Source of the DNA: Lutimonas zeaxanthinifaciens
GTDB lineage: Bacteria; Bacteroidota; Bacteroidia; Flavobacteriales; Flavobacteriaceae
Assembly (NCBI RefSeq): GCF_030503675.1
Contig: NZ_CP129964.1
Span: forward strand, 186,001-250,000
Direction of reading: 5' to 3'
Length of the DNA stretch: 64,000 bases
Shown here: positions 28,733 to 37,510 of the stretch, one piece after another
Layout of the letters: each line of letters opens with the position of its first letter
Numbering within the stretch: position 1 is the stretch's first letter
Translations under genes and position numbers: made by a program
Notes under the pieces: generated by a model
Seen by the model: the letters and a program-made list of their open reading frames with translations, nothing else
What the model was told of the DNA's origin: nothing
The model's database searches: none

Positions 28733-29275
28733 ATGAATCAGGGCCAAATTATTAAAGAAGCTGAATTTAGCGTAAAGATCAAAACCTACATTTTGCTAAC
28801 CGTATCTTTTTTTCTGTTTGTCACGATTATAGGAATTCCGATATTAATTGTCTGGTTACTGGGTTTTGGCCAATATGTGAGCAGGAAGTTTTATGAGAAT
28901 TTGAAATGTACACTTACTGATCGTCATTTGATTTTTAGCAAAGGAGCATTTTTTAAGGTAGAAAAAACCATACCGCTTGAAAATATTCAGGATTTGACTT
29001 TTCTACAAAATCCGATTCTTAATTTACTGGAATTGAAAGTGCTTAAAATTGAAACTGCAGGTGGGAGTAACCCGGATGGTAGTGACATGAAACTGATTGG
29101 AATTGTAGGGTCAGAGGATTTCAAAAGAATGGTTCTTGAAGAGAGAGAATCCCTGGTGCGTAAGCCTAAAATTGAAGAAACCCATGATCAGGAAATGGAA
29201 ACGCTAAATGTATTAAGAGAAATAAGAGATCTTCTAAAAGAAATGCAAGAGGAAAAAAAGGATAAGCCTTTCTAA
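28733..29275 (+). CDS. Bacterial PH-domain (bPH2/YdbS-like) membrane protein
   Basis: A 180-residue protein with one hydrophobic hairpin (about residues 18-45), then a bPH2 (DUF304) domain: CTLTDRHLIFSKGAFFKVEKTIPLENIQDL and LKVLKIETAGG (both near residues 55-110). It ends in a charged coiled-coil tail. Function unknown. It lies 45 bp before the SDR gene on the same strand. Confidence 0.85.
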   Translation: MNQGQIIKEAEFSVKIKTYILLTVSFFLFVTIIGIPILIVWLLGFGQYVSRKFYENLKCTLTDRHLIFSKGAFFKVEKTIPLENIQDLTFLQNPILNLLELKVLKIETAGGSNPDGSDMKLIGIVGSEDFKRMVLEERESLVRKPKIEETHDQEMETLNVLREIRDLLKEMQEEKKDKPF

Positions 29276-29320
29276 ACGAAATAAAACAGCTAGTTTTATG
29301 TTGAGTTATTTTAAGATACT

Positions 29321-30739
29321 ATGAGGATATTGCTTACCGGAGCAACCGGTTATATTGGAAAAAGATTGTTGCCCGCACTGGTTAGCAACGGATTTGAGGT
29401 GATTTGTTGCGTCCGGGACAAAAAACGATTCAATCCTCCCTCGTCTTTGGCCTCAAAGATAGAAGTCATTGAGATCGATCTTCTTGATAAATCTTCACTT
29501 GAAAATATCCCCAAAAATATTGACGGAGCCTATTATCTGGTTCATTCAATGTCAGCTTCCAAAAACTATGAATCCCTGGAACGCCAGTCTGCAAGTAATT
29601 TCAGAGAAGCGATGAACGGGACTGAAGTGAAGCATGTAGTTTATCTTAGTGGCATAGTCAACGAAGAAAAATTGTCAAAACATCTTTCTTCCAGAAAAAA
29701 TGTAGAGGATGAACTTTCCGATGGGAATTATAAACTAACAACATTGAGAGCTGGTATCATCATAGGTTCAGGAAGTGCATCTTTTGAAATTATCAGGGAC
29801 CTGGTCGAAAAGCTGCCTATTATGGTCACCCCCAAATGGCTAAATACAAAATGTCAACCCATTGGAGTTACAGATGTTATCAGTTTTCTTATCAAAACCA
29901 TGTTAAATGAAAAAGGATATGATAAAGATTTTGATATTGGCGGACCAGATATTTTGACCTATAAAGAAATGTTGCTGGAGTTCGCAAGAATTAGAAATTT
30001 GAAGCGCTATATTTATATTGTACCTGTGATGACTCCCCGGCTTTCGTCATATTGGCTATACTTTGTTACTTCTACTTCGTATAATCTTGCAATTGCGCTG
30101 GTGAACAGCATGAAGATAGAAGTGATATGCAGAGACAACAACTGGGCACAGACTTTGGGTATTAGGCCTATGAGTTACGAGGAATCCCTCCGCAGAGCAT
30201 TTAGTAAAATTCAAAGTAATGAGATCGTATCAAGCTGGAAAGATGCCATGAGTAGTGGAACAATGGAAATGGAAATTTCCGATTTTATTAATGTTCCATC
30301 TTTTGGATGTTTCAGGGATCAAAGAGAAATGAAGTATGACGATCTTGATGCCACTGTGGATAGAATTTGGAGGATTGGAGGAGAAAATGGATGGTATTAC
30401 GGGAATATTCTATGGAAATTTCGAGGGTTTCTTGATAAGCTGGCAGGTGGAGTTGGGCTCCGAAGAGGAAGAACCAGCCCGGTTGATCTTAATTCAGGTG
30501 ATGCTGTTGATTTCTGGCGGGTATTATTTGCGGATAAAAAAGAAGGAAGACTTCTGCTATTTGCAGAAATGAAACTTCCCGGTGAAGCTTGGCTCGAATT
30601 CAGAATAAAAAACGGAATGTTAGTGCAAACCGCAACGTTCAGGCCCGTGGGAATTATGGGACGTATTTACTGGTACCTGGTTTATCCATTTCACGGATTT
30701 ATTTTTAAAGGTATGCTAAAAAATATAGTGGCCCCTTAG
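29321..30739 (+). CDS. SDR-family NAD(P)-binding protein with DUF2867 domain
   Basis: A 472-residue fusion. An atypical short-chain dehydrogenase/reductase N-terminal domain has the dinucleotide motif TGATGYIG at residues 6-13 and YYLVHSM and LRAGIIIGSGS later. From about residue 320 comes a DUF2867 domain (IWRIGGENGWYYG, and PGEAWLEFRI near the end). Homologues are common beside photolyase genes, as here (28 bp gap). Enzymatic substrate not known. Confidence 0.88.
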   Translation: MRILLTGATGYIGKRLLPALVSNGFEVICCVRDKKRFNPPSSLASKIEVIEIDLLDKSSLENIPKNIDGAYYLVHSMSASKNYESLERQSASNFREAMNGTEVKHVVYLSGIVNEEKLSKHLSSRKNVEDELSDGNYKLTTLRAGIIIGSGSASFEIIRDLVEKLPIMVTPKWLNTKCQPIGVTDVISFLIKTMLNEKGYDKDFDIGGPDILTYKEMLLEFARIRNLKRYIYIVPVMTPRLSSYWLYFVTSTSYNLAIALVNSMKIEVICRDNNWAQTLGIRPMSYEESLRRAFSKIQSNEIVSSWKDAMSSGTMEMEISDFINVPSFGCFRDQREMKYDDLDATVDRIWRIGGENGWYYGNILWKFRGFLDKLAGGVGLRRGRTSPVDLNSGDAVDFWRVLFADKKEGRLLLFAEMKLPGEAWLEFRIKNGMLVQTATFRPVGIMGRIYWYLVYPFHGFIFKGMLKNIVAP

Positions 30740-30767
30740 GAAGGATAATCATAAATGTAAAAGATAA

Positions 30768-32048
30768 ATGAAGACTGCTGTATTTTGGTTTAGACGTGAT
30801 CTGAGAATAGAAGATAATATTGGATTTCTTACTGCACTTGCAGAAAATGAGCGGGTATTGCCTGTTTTTATCTTTGACGAGCTCATCACTAACGAACTTG
30901 AAACTGACGATCCACGGATCACTTTTATTTACCAGTCACTAAAGAAAATTAATCATCAGTTTTCCAACTACGGAAGCAGTCTCAAGGTTTTTAAGGGCAC
31001 TCCCGTAGCCGCCTGGAAGGAGCTTTTGCAAGAATACGACATCTCTACTCTTTATTATAACAAAGATTATGAACCCTATGCCAGGGAAAGGGATGAAAAG
31101 ATAGAACATCTTTTAAGAGAAGCAACTGTGGAGTGCAGATCGTTTAAAGACCAGGTTATTTTTGAGGAGGATGAGGTTGTAAAAGGAGATATGAAGCCCT
31201 ATCATGTTTTTACACCGTATAAAAACAAATGGCTGAGCCTTTATCAGAATGTAGAGACTTCCGATGAGGCTCAATTGGATAATTTGATACAGCAGAAAAT
31301 ACCCTTCCCTGAAATTAATGAGTTGCAGTTTAAGTATTCGGAAATAAAAGTTAGGCCATTTGACTTGAGCAAGGCAGAACATTATCAAGAAGACCGGGAT
31401 TATCCGTTTAAGGAGGGAGGAACCTACCTGGGGCCTCATCTGAGATTTGGTACGATTAGCATTCGTAAACTCGTAGAAGAGGTTAAGAAAAAAAGTGATG
31501 TCTTATTAAGTGAATTGATCTGGAGAGAATTTTTTATGCAAATCCTGTATCACTATCCAAACGTGGTTCATGAAAATTTCAAATCCAAGTACAATGGGAT
31601 TGTTTGGAGAAATAATAAGGCAGAATTTGAAAAATGGTGCAATGGAATGACAGGATACCCTCTTGTGGATGCAGGAATGCGAGAATTAAATACTACAGGT
31701 TATATGCATAACCGGGTAAGAATGATTACCGCCGGATTTTTATGTAAACACCTTTTGATTGACTGGAGATGGGGAGAGGCCTATTTTGCTTCAAAGCTCC
31801 TGGATTACGAACTTTCTTCAAATAATGGAAACTGGCAATGGGCAGCAGGTACCGGTTGTGATGCCTCGCCCTATTTTAGAATTTTCAATCCTACTTCGCA
31901 GGTTAAGAAATTTGACAAAGGTTTGATCTATGTCAGGAGATGGATTCCGGAGTATGACACGCTTGATTATCCATCACCCATAGTTGAACACAAGATGGCA
32001 CGCCAAAGAGCACTGGAAACCTATAAGGCCGGATTGGAATTTAATTAA
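30768..32048 (+). CDS. phrB: Deoxyribodipyrimidine photolyase (class I)
   Basis: FAD-dependent, light-driven repair of cyclobutane pyrimidine dimers. N-terminal antenna domain begins with TAVFWFRRDLRIEDN. The FAD-binding helical domain has LLSELIWREFFMQIL, YPLVDAGMRELNTTGYMHNR and WQWAAGTGCDASPYFRIFNP, including the Trp, Asn and His-equivalent residues of the class I catalytic site. 426 residues, normal size. A DNA-repair photolyase fits better than a signalling cryptochrome because the tail is short. It follows the SDR gene by 28 bp, probably in the same operon. Confidence 0.93.
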   Translation: MKTAVFWFRRDLRIEDNIGFLTALAENERVLPVFIFDELITNELETDDPRITFIYQSLKKINHQFSNYGSSLKVFKGTPVAAWKELLQEYDISTLYYNKDYEPYARERDEKIEHLLREATVECRSFKDQVIFEEDEVVKGDMKPYHVFTPYKNKWLSLYQNVETSDEAQLDNLIQQKIPFPEINELQFKYSEIKVRPFDLSKAEHYQEDRDYPFKEGGTYLGPHLRFGTISIRKLVEEVKKKSDVLLSELIWREFFMQILYHYPNVVHENFKSKYNGIVWRNNKAEFEKWCNGMTGYPLVDAGMRELNTTGYMHNRVRMITAGFLCKHLLIDWRWGEAYFASKLLDYELSSNNGNWQWAAGTGCDASPYFRIFNPTSQVKKFDKGLIYVRRWIPEYDTLDYPSPIVEHKMARQRALETYKAGLEFN

Positions 32049-32100
32049 TTGGAGTCGTTGACTAAGGAGATTATAATGAACATTTATCGAAACCTTTAAG

Positions 32101-32553
32101 ATGGAAATCATCAAAACCAGTTCAAAGAATAAAGATTTTCAGTTACTAGTAGCTCAATTAGACGATGAGCTTGCCGAACGAGACGGCCCGGATCACGATT
32201 TTTACCATCAATTTAATGGAATTGAAAATTTAGATCATGTCATTTTAGTTAAAACAGATGAACATGCCATCGCCTGTGGAGCAATTAAGGCATTCGGCCA
32301 GGATACAATGGAAGTAAAAAGAATGTTTGTTAAAAAGGAGTTTAGATCAAGGGGTATCGCAAAATTAACCCTGGGGGCACTGGAGGCCTGGGCACTTGAA
32401 CTTGGTATTAAAAAATGTATACTGGAAACAGGGAAAAGACAGCCCGAGGCAATAGCATTGTATCGAAAAGCAGGATACAACACAATTCCTAATTATGGGC
32501 AGTATCGGGACGTTGAGAATAGTGTCTGCATGGAAAAGTCATTGAAATTGTGA
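32101..32553 (+). CDS. GNAT-family N-acetyltransferase
   Basis: A 150-residue single GNAT domain. The acetyl-CoA loop is EFRSRGIAKLTLGAL near residues 80-94, preceded by MEVKRMFV (beta-4) and followed by ILETGKRQPEAIALYRKAGY. Substrate unknown; the neighbours give no hint. Confidence 0.9.
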   Translation: MEIIKTSSKNKDFQLLVAQLDDELAERDGPDHDFYHQFNGIENLDHVILVKTDEHAIACGAIKAFGQDTMEVKRMFVKKEFRSRGIAKLTLGALEAWALELGIKKCILETGKRQPEAIALYRKAGYNTIPNYGQYRDVENSVCMEKSLKL

Positions 32554-32757
32554 CAACGATTTTGGGAATCTCCATCATTTCTATGGCGATATTTGACCTG
32601 ACGTTTAAAAGAGGGTCTTAGCGGGTCCTAAAGCGCATTAAATACAAATCGGCTTACCCCACCCTTAGTGGTCACAATCCGCTCATTTTCAATGATCTTG
32701 TTTACAAAAAATAATAACTAAAAACATCAAGAAGTTTTAGATTTCAATATAAATTTC

Positions 32758-32765
32758 TATTTTTG
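32758..32765 (+). promoter_or_regulatory. Probable -7 promoter box of the MORN-repeat gene
   Basis: TATTTTTG, exact TAnnTTTG match, 29 bp before the ATG at 32795. The rest of the 241-bp gap from 32554 shows no gene. Confidence 0.5.
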
Positions 32766-32794
32766 AGCGGTTTGGTGAAATTAATCTGGAAATC

Positions 32795-33667
32795 ATGAAA
32801 GGAAAAATCATTGTCCTTTCACTTGTTCTTTTGTGTGGGATAATTACGCATGCACAGGTGAAAGTAGATGTTTCAGAAATAGAGGAGAGAAATGTCAATG
32901 GAAAAAATGTCTTAATTGCGAACGAACAACCTTATACGGGAATTGTTTACGAAAATTATGTTGTTCCTAAATTAAGATATACCGTTAAGGAAGGTGTAAA
33001 AGAAGGAAGCTACACATTATATTTTGAGAATGGCCAGCTGAGAAGGCAAACCTCTTTTAAAGACGGTAAATATGACGGTCAGTATGAGGAGTATTATGAG
33101 AACGGTCAGTTAAAAATCAAAACTAGCTTCAAAATGGGCAAATACCATGGACCCCTGGTCATATATTATAAAAATGGGCAGGTTGAGGCAACAGGTAGTC
33201 ATATAGAAGGACAATTTGAGGGAGTCCAGAAGAAGTATTATGAAAACGGTAATTTAAAATCGAAGTCGATATACGTTAATGGTTCCAGACAAGGAGAGTC
33301 CCTTAAGTATTATGAGAATGGAGATCTAAAAGAAACTGCCTTTTACAAGGATGACCGGCTAAACGGGAATTATGAGAATTATTATGAGGATATGATGCTC
33401 TATGTAAAGACCGAGTACAGCGATGGTGAGAAGGAGGGAGTTTTCCACATGTACCACGAAAATGGTTATCTTAAAAGAAAAGGGTATTATTCAAAAGGAA
33501 AGGAAAACGGGCCATTTGAAATTTATCACGACAACGGAAAGCTCAAAAGGAAGGGATATTTTAAAGACGGAAAATTAAGCGGTGAGTTTGAAAGCTATGA
33601 CGAAAAAGGGCGGCTCGTGAATAAAATGACTTACCGAAATGGCCAGGTTATAGGATTTGTTCGTTAG
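32795..33667 (+). CDS. Exported MORN/YwqK-type repeat protein
   Basis: A 290-residue protein with a signal peptide (residues 1-21). About ten tandem beta-hairpin repeats of the MORN_2 type follow, each built on YYENGQLK or YHENGYLK followed by KxxYKDGKxxG. Such proteins are often labelled YwqK-family antitoxin in databases, but nothing here suggests a toxin-antitoxin pair: it is exported and stands alone. Probably a cell-surface or periplasmic protein of unknown function. Confidence 0.85.
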   Translation: MKGKIIVLSLVLLCGIITHAQVKVDVSEIEERNVNGKNVLIANEQPYTGIVYENYVVPKLRYTVKEGVKEGSYTLYFENGQLRRQTSFKDGKYDGQYEEYYENGQLKIKTSFKMGKYHGPLVIYYKNGQVEATGSHIEGQFEGVQKKYYENGNLKSKSIYVNGSRQGESLKYYENGDLKETAFYKDDRLNGNYENYYEDMMLYVKTEYSDGEKEGVFHMYHENGYLKRKGYYSKGKENGPFEIYHDNGKLKRKGYFKDGKLSGEFESYDEKGRLVNKMTYRNGQVIGFVR

Positions 33668-33730
33668 CGACTCAATTTAGAATGATTCTTTAATAGACTG
33701 CATCTGTACAATTACTTGAAAAACAAGGGA

Positions 33731-33738
33731 TAATTTCG
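33731..33738 (+). promoter_or_regulatory. Possible -7 promoter box of the histidine kinase gene
   Basis: TAATTTCG, one mismatch to TAnnTTTG, 37 bp before the kinase ATG. Unlike the four stress promoters downstream, it has no FNR-like box at the matching upstream distance. Confidence 0.35.
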
Positions 33739-33774
33739 TAACTTCATAAAGTGAATTTTTAAAAATCTTGACTC

Positions 33775-35016
33775 ATGCAAAAGAGTAAGGAGGTTTTTTA
33801 CAAAATTTGCTTTGATTCCCTGTTAGAGGGGATTTGTATTGCAAATCATGAGGGGAGAATTGTCATGAATAATTCTGCCGTAGAGGAGTTGTTTGGTTAT
33901 GAAAAGGGAGAATTAACAGGAAAAGAGATAACACAGCTGATTCCGGAAGCTCAACGGAAAATTCATTTAGAATATTTTCAAAATTTTATTAAACATCCCA
34001 GAAAATATAAAAAGGGTAAAGGGAGAGAATTTTTAGGTCTTCATAAAAATGGGCAAGTGCTTGATCTGGAAATCGGATTGAATTACTTTAGACATGAAGG
34101 GAAATTTTATGCGAAGGCGCTTATTTCAGAAATAAGTATACGCAAGCGAAAAGAACTCCGAATCAAGGAGAAAAACAAAAACCTGGAACTGGTGGTAGAA
34201 GAAAGAGAAGATCAGCTGATTGGTTTGGTTTCGGAACTTGAACTTTCCAATAGAAAGCTCAAAGAGGAAATTAAAGAAAGGGTATTTGCTGAGCAAAGGG
34301 CCAAATTGGCGTTTGAGAAGGAAAAAGAACTGAATATCCTGCAAACTAAATTCATTTCGCTGGCTTCTCATGAATTTAAAACACCTTTAAGTGGCATAAT
34401 GACTTCTGCCTCCTTGATTCAAAAGTATAATGAGGTACAATCCAATCCACGTATTGCCAAACATACAAATACAATTAAGTCACTGGTGGGCCAACTCAAT
34501 AATATATTGGATGATTTTCTATTTCTGGAAAATTCGGAAAGGAAAGGGTATCCAATGCATTTGTCCAGATTCAGGTTGTCTGATTTGATAAATAAGTTGG
34601 TCGAAGATGCCACAGCATTATTAAAAGAAGGACAAAACATCAAGATTTCTCCCTTTGACCCTAGCACAGAATTACAACATGACAGAAAAGTTATTGATAT
34701 CATTATCAGAAATGTCTTATTTAATGCTATAAAATATTCGAGCAGGAACTCGACCGTCAGCATAAAAATTTGTACCCAAAATGATTTGAAACTTGTTATC
34801 GAAGATCAGGGAATTGGTATACCAAACGAAGCGAAGGAATATATTTTTGACAGGTTTTACAGAGCGAAAAATGCTCTACCAATTCAAGGAACAGGGATAG
34901 GCCTGAATATTGTAAAAAGACATTTACAAAGAATCAATGGTTCAATAGATGTTGAAAGTGAAGAGAAGATAGGGACCAAGGTGTCAATTGATCTTCCCTT
35001 GTCAATTGAGGATTAA
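33775..35016 (+). CDS. PAS-domain sensor histidine kinase
   Basis: A 413-residue cytoplasmic kinase with no transmembrane segment, so it senses an internal signal. Order: PAS domain (about residues 8-122, with GRIVMNNSAVEELFGYEKGEL), a long charged coiled coil (125-188), then HisKA with the phospho-acceptor His199 in ASHEFKTPLSG. The HATPase domain follows, with N box IRNVLFNAIKYSS, G1 DQGIGIP and G2 GTGIGLNIV. It lies 29 bp upstream of the receiver-CRP/FNR gene and is its obvious partner. No cofactor motif (haem, Fe-S) was recognised, so the ligand of the PAS domain is unknown. Confidence 0.93.
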   Translation: MQKSKEVFYKICFDSLLEGICIANHEGRIVMNNSAVEELFGYEKGELTGKEITQLIPEAQRKIHLEYFQNFIKHPRKYKKGKGREFLGLHKNGQVLDLEIGLNYFRHEGKFYAKALISEISIRKRKELRIKEKNKNLELVVEEREDQLIGLVSELELSNRKLKEEIKERVFAEQRAKLAFEKEKELNILQTKFISLASHEFKTPLSGIMTSASLIQKYNEVQSNPRIAKHTNTIKSLVGQLNNILDDFLFLENSERKGYPMHLSRFRLSDLINKLVEDATALLKEGQNIKISPFDPSTELQHDRKVIDIIIRNVLFNAIKYSSRNSTVSIKICTQNDLKLVIEDQGIGIPNEAKEYIFDRFYRAKNALPIQGTGIGLNIVKRHLQRINGSIDVESEEKIGTKVSIDLPLSIED

Positions 35017-35045
35017 ACGGTATAACATTGTAAAACTTTAGTTTG

Positions 35046-36077
35046 ATGAAAAAGAAGATCTTAATCATTGAGGATGATACAATCGTCAGAGAAAACACTA
35101 CTGAGATATTGCAATTGGCAAATTATGATGTGATTTCAGCTGAAAACGGAAAGATCGGTATTGAAAAGGCTTCCTTTTTTAAACCGGACCTTATTATTTG
35201 TGATATATTAATGCCGGATCTTGATGGATACGGAGTTCTTCAGATCCTAATGAGAAACAGGTCGCTTCAAAAGATCCCGGTAGTTTTTATGTCAGCCAAA
35301 ACCAAACATGAAGATATAAGAAGAGGAATGGACCTGGGTGCAAGTGATTATATCACAAAACCGTTTGAAGAATCAGAATTATTGAGCGCGGTGGCTACTC
35401 GGTTGAAGAGAAAGGAGATTTATGAGAGAAACATAGAAAAGGAAAACAGGAGTCCGCGTAAATTGAAGATTGATGAAATAGAAAGGGTCTTTAAGTTTAA
35501 GGAATCAGTTGAATATAAGGCTGGGTCAACCGTTTATTGCGAAGGGAATGTGAGCAACCATATTTTTTACATTGTCAAAGGGGAGGTAAAAACGTTTAAG
35601 GTTAACCAGGATGGAAAGGAATTAATTACAGAAATATATTCAGACAAAAGTTTTTTCGGGTTTACCTCGTTACTGGAAAGTTCTCCGTATGTAGAAAATG
35701 CTGAAGCGATTAAAGACACTAAGATATTGAGAATCCAAAAGAATGAATTTTTTCAAATAATAAAGGATAATCCTGAATTAGGCCTCAACTTTATCGACAT
35801 GCTGTCGCATGACCTTGAATTCATTAAAGATCATTTAATGCATTTGGTATATGATTCAGTGCGAAGAAAAACAGCTGATGCAATTATTCAATTGCACGAC
35901 AAAAGAGGAGGTCAAAGCCCCATAGAAATTTCCAGGTCCGATCTTGCCAGTTTTCTAGGCATTGCCAAGGAAACGCTGACAAGAACTTTGACAGATTTTA
36001 AAGAAGAAAACCTTATCTACACCCAAAAGAACGAGATACGCATTAAGGACAAGGAAAAACTCCAGAAAATTCAGTGA
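35046..36077 (+). CDS. Response regulator fused to CRP/FNR-type DNA-binding protein
   Basis: A 343-residue hybrid regulator. Residues 1-122 are a receiver domain with acidic pocket Glu9-Asp10-Asp11, phospho-acceptor Asp53 (ICDILMPD), Ser83 and Lys105 (ITKPF). Residues 150-265 form a cyclic-nucleotide-binding-like beta-roll (GSTVYCEGN, FYIVKGEVK) and 270-343 a CRP/FNR winged helix. The recognition helix AKETLTRTLTDFKEE has Glu309, Thr312 and Arg313 at the positions that in FNR (Glu, Ser, Arg) read TTGAT half-sites. It has only two cysteines (Cys52, Cys165), so it cannot hold an FNR-type Fe-S cluster; input should come through Asp53. Four nearby promoters carry matching paired boxes. ATG 35046 is used rather than TTG 35043. 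Confidence 0.93.
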   Translation: MKKKILIIEDDTIVRENTTEILQLANYDVISAENGKIGIEKASFFKPDLIICDILMPDLDGYGVLQILMRNRSLQKIPVVFMSAKTKHEDIRRGMDLGASDYITKPFEESELLSAVATRLKRKEIYERNIEKENRSPRKLKIDEIERVFKFKESVEYKAGSTVYCEGNVSNHIFYIVKGEVKTFKVNQDGKELITEIYSDKSFFGFTSLLESSPYVENAEAIKDTKILRIQKNEFFQIIKDNPELGLNFIDMLSHDLEFIKDHLMHLVYDSVRRKTADAIIQLHDKRGGQSPIEISRSDLASFLGIAKETLTRTLTDFKEENLIYTQKNEIRIKDKEKLQKIQ

Positions 36078-36099
36078 TCAGGGGTAAAACTGATACATA

Positions 36100-36165
36100 C
36101 TGATCAAAATCAACGTTGGCGCTGACCTGGGTCAATGACTTGCATTGATGATTTTTATAGATTTA
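36100..36165 (+). promoter_or_regulatory. uspA promoter with tandem FNR-like boxes
   Basis: Distal box CTGATCAAAATCAA at 36100-36113 (9 of 10 matches to TTGAT-N4-ATCAA); proximal box CTGACCTGGGTCAA at 36122-36135 (7 of 10, an exact inverted TGACC-GG-TCA core). Centres are 36106.5 and 36128.5, 22 bp apart. The -7 box TAGATTTA (one mismatch) begins at 36158, 29.5 bp after the proximal centre, placing that box near -43 relative to a start about 16 nt before the uspA ATG. Same geometry as three further promoters in this module. Confidence 0.72.
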
Positions 36166-36187
36166 GAACAATCTAAAATTTATCATT

Positions 36188-37033
36188 ATGAAAAAGATTC
36201 TCTTACCCACGGACTTCTCTGAGAATTCCATAAATGCTATTGAATATGCCACGGAGCTGTTTAAGGATATGAACTGTAAATTCTATCTTCTGAATGTTTT
36301 CAAAATTCCGTATTTGGCAAATGAGGAATTAATGGAGCATAACGCCACACAATTGGCGGCACTGGAAGAAGAAATGTACGATCATTCCATTGAAGAAATG
36401 AATAAACTTCTCGAAAAAATTCCGAAAAACTCGAAGCATGAGTATGAAACCATCAGCGATTATAATTTATTTAGCCTCGCAGTTCATCAGGTTGTGACCG
36501 AAAAGGAGATCGAACTGATCATTATGGGAACAAAGGGAGCAACAGGAGCAAAGGAAATATTTATGGGAAGTAATACCAGCGATGTAATAATGAGAAATGC
36601 GTGTAACGTGATTGCCATTCCGGAAAATCATACGTTTAAGTTTCCTAAAGAAATTGTATTCCCAACCGATTTTGAAATCAGATACAGTTCAGATGACCTG
36701 GCACCCTTATTGGATCTGGTCAGAAAATTTGATTCCTCGATTCGCGTTGTTCACTTTAGTGATAGTGATGAATTGGAAGAACATCAAATTGAAAACAAAA
36801 GGGTCCTGGATTCCTTTTTGAAAAATGCAAATCACGCGTATTACACCTTGTCAAATGATGATTTCGACGAAGGTATCAATTGCTTTGTTCAGAGCAGAGC
36901 AAATATTGACATGATCATGATCATAGGTCGTCACTACGGTTTTTTTGAAAGACTATTTTTTAAACCGAAAGTAAGAACCTTGAGTTTCCATACGAAGGTA
37001 CCTTTGTTTGTGGTACATCATAAAACCGAATAG
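36188..37033 (+). CDS. Universal stress protein, tandem UspA domains
   Basis: A 281-residue protein with two Usp domains. The first (1-143) begins MKKILLPTDFSENSINAIEYA and has the nucleotide-binding loop GTKGATGAKEIFMGSNTSDVI. The second (about 150-280, from EIVFPTDFEI) has lost the equivalent glycine-rich loop, a common degenerate tandem arrangement. Members protect cells during growth arrest and low-energy states. It lies 110 bp downstream of the hybrid regulator behind its own paired-box promoter, and its TAG is directly followed by the ATG of the next gene. Confidence 0.93.
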   Translation: MKKILLPTDFSENSINAIEYATELFKDMNCKFYLLNVFKIPYLANEELMEHNATQLAALEEEMYDHSIEEMNKLLEKIPKNSKHEYETISDYNLFSLAVHQVVTEKEIELIIMGTKGATGAKEIFMGSNTSDVIMRNACNVIAIPENHTFKFPKEIVFPTDFEIRYSSDDLAPLLDLVRKFDSSIRVVHFSDSDELEEHQIENKRVLDSFLKNANHAYYTLSNDDFDEGINCFVQSRANIDMIMIIGRHYGFFERLFFKPKVRTLSFHTKVPLFVVHHKTE

Positions 37034-37423
37034 ATGATGGATATATCAATATTTCTTGCAAAATTCTGGGGTTGGTACTTTATGCTCTTTTTTGTTCTTT
37101 TCATAGTCTATCCGAAAAGGATAAAGCAAATGTTTCAATTTGCTAAAGAGGATCAATTCATGATCATATTATCAATTTTAGGAATAATCATTGGACTTCT
37201 GCATATTCTGGCCCATAATTTATGGGTAATGGACTGGAGGATAATTATTACACTCTTCGGGTGGTTTAGTTTGATGAAAGGAATAAGTCAGTTTGCTTTC
37301 CCGGGATTAGCAAACAAATGGGTTAATAATATTGATTTTAAGTGGTTTCAATTTATTTTGTTCTTATTGTTTTTGGTAGGATTGATTTTACTGAATCAGG
37401 CCTATCAATGGGTTCTTTATTGA
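37034..37423 (+). CDS. Four-helix membrane protein co-transcribed with uspA
   Basis: A 129-residue protein with hydrophobic helices near residues 10-28, 41-58, 68-88 and 106-125, including WGWYFMLFFVLFIVYP and HILAHNLWVMDW. No known family with a defined role recognised. The ATG at 37034 abuts the uspA stop codon with zero spacing, so it is surely in the same operon. Two FNR-like boxes for the next unit lie right after its stop. Confidence 0.82.
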   Translation: MMDISIFLAKFWGWYFMLFFVLFIVYPKRIKQMFQFAKEDQFMIILSILGIIIGLLHILAHNLWVMDWRIIITLFGWFSLMKGISQFAFPGLANKWVNNIDFKWFQFILFLLFLVGLILLNQAYQWVLY

Positions 37424-37438
37424 AAAATTACTACTGAA

Positions 37439-37504
37439 TTGATCAGAATCAATCAAAGTATTGATTCTGATCATTGTTTTGTATTTAGTTTCATTTTAAT
37501 TTTG
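37439..37504 (+). promoter_or_regulatory. Promoter with tandem FNR-like boxes and no downstream gene
   Basis: Distal box TTGATCAGAATCAA at 37439-37452 is a perfect 10 of 10 match to TTGAT-N4-ATCAA; proximal box TTGATTCTGATCAT at 37461-37474 matches 9 of 10. Centres 37445.5 and 37467.5, 22 bp apart. The -7 box TAATTTTG (exact) begins at 37497, 29.5 bp past the proximal centre. The two boxes together also form a 14-bp inverted repeat (37440-37453 with 37460-37473), which could be mistaken for a terminator. Predicted start near 37511. Confidence 0.72.
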
Positions 37505-37510
37505 AACTAT

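Noticed and set aside
32795-33667. YwqK-type antitoxin of a toxin-antitoxin system
   Set aside because: The protein has a signal peptide and stands alone with no toxin gene; it is only a MORN-repeat protein.
35043-36077. Oxygen-sensing FNR protein
   Set aside because: Only two cysteines and a fused receiver domain; it cannot hold an FNR-type iron-sulfur cluster.
37440-37473. Perfect 14-bp inverted repeat after the membrane-protein gene, looking like a terminator
   Set aside because: Each arm is itself an FNR-type palindrome and no proper T-run follows. The pair has the same 22-bp spacing and -7 box distance as three other promoters, so it is read as two regulator boxes.
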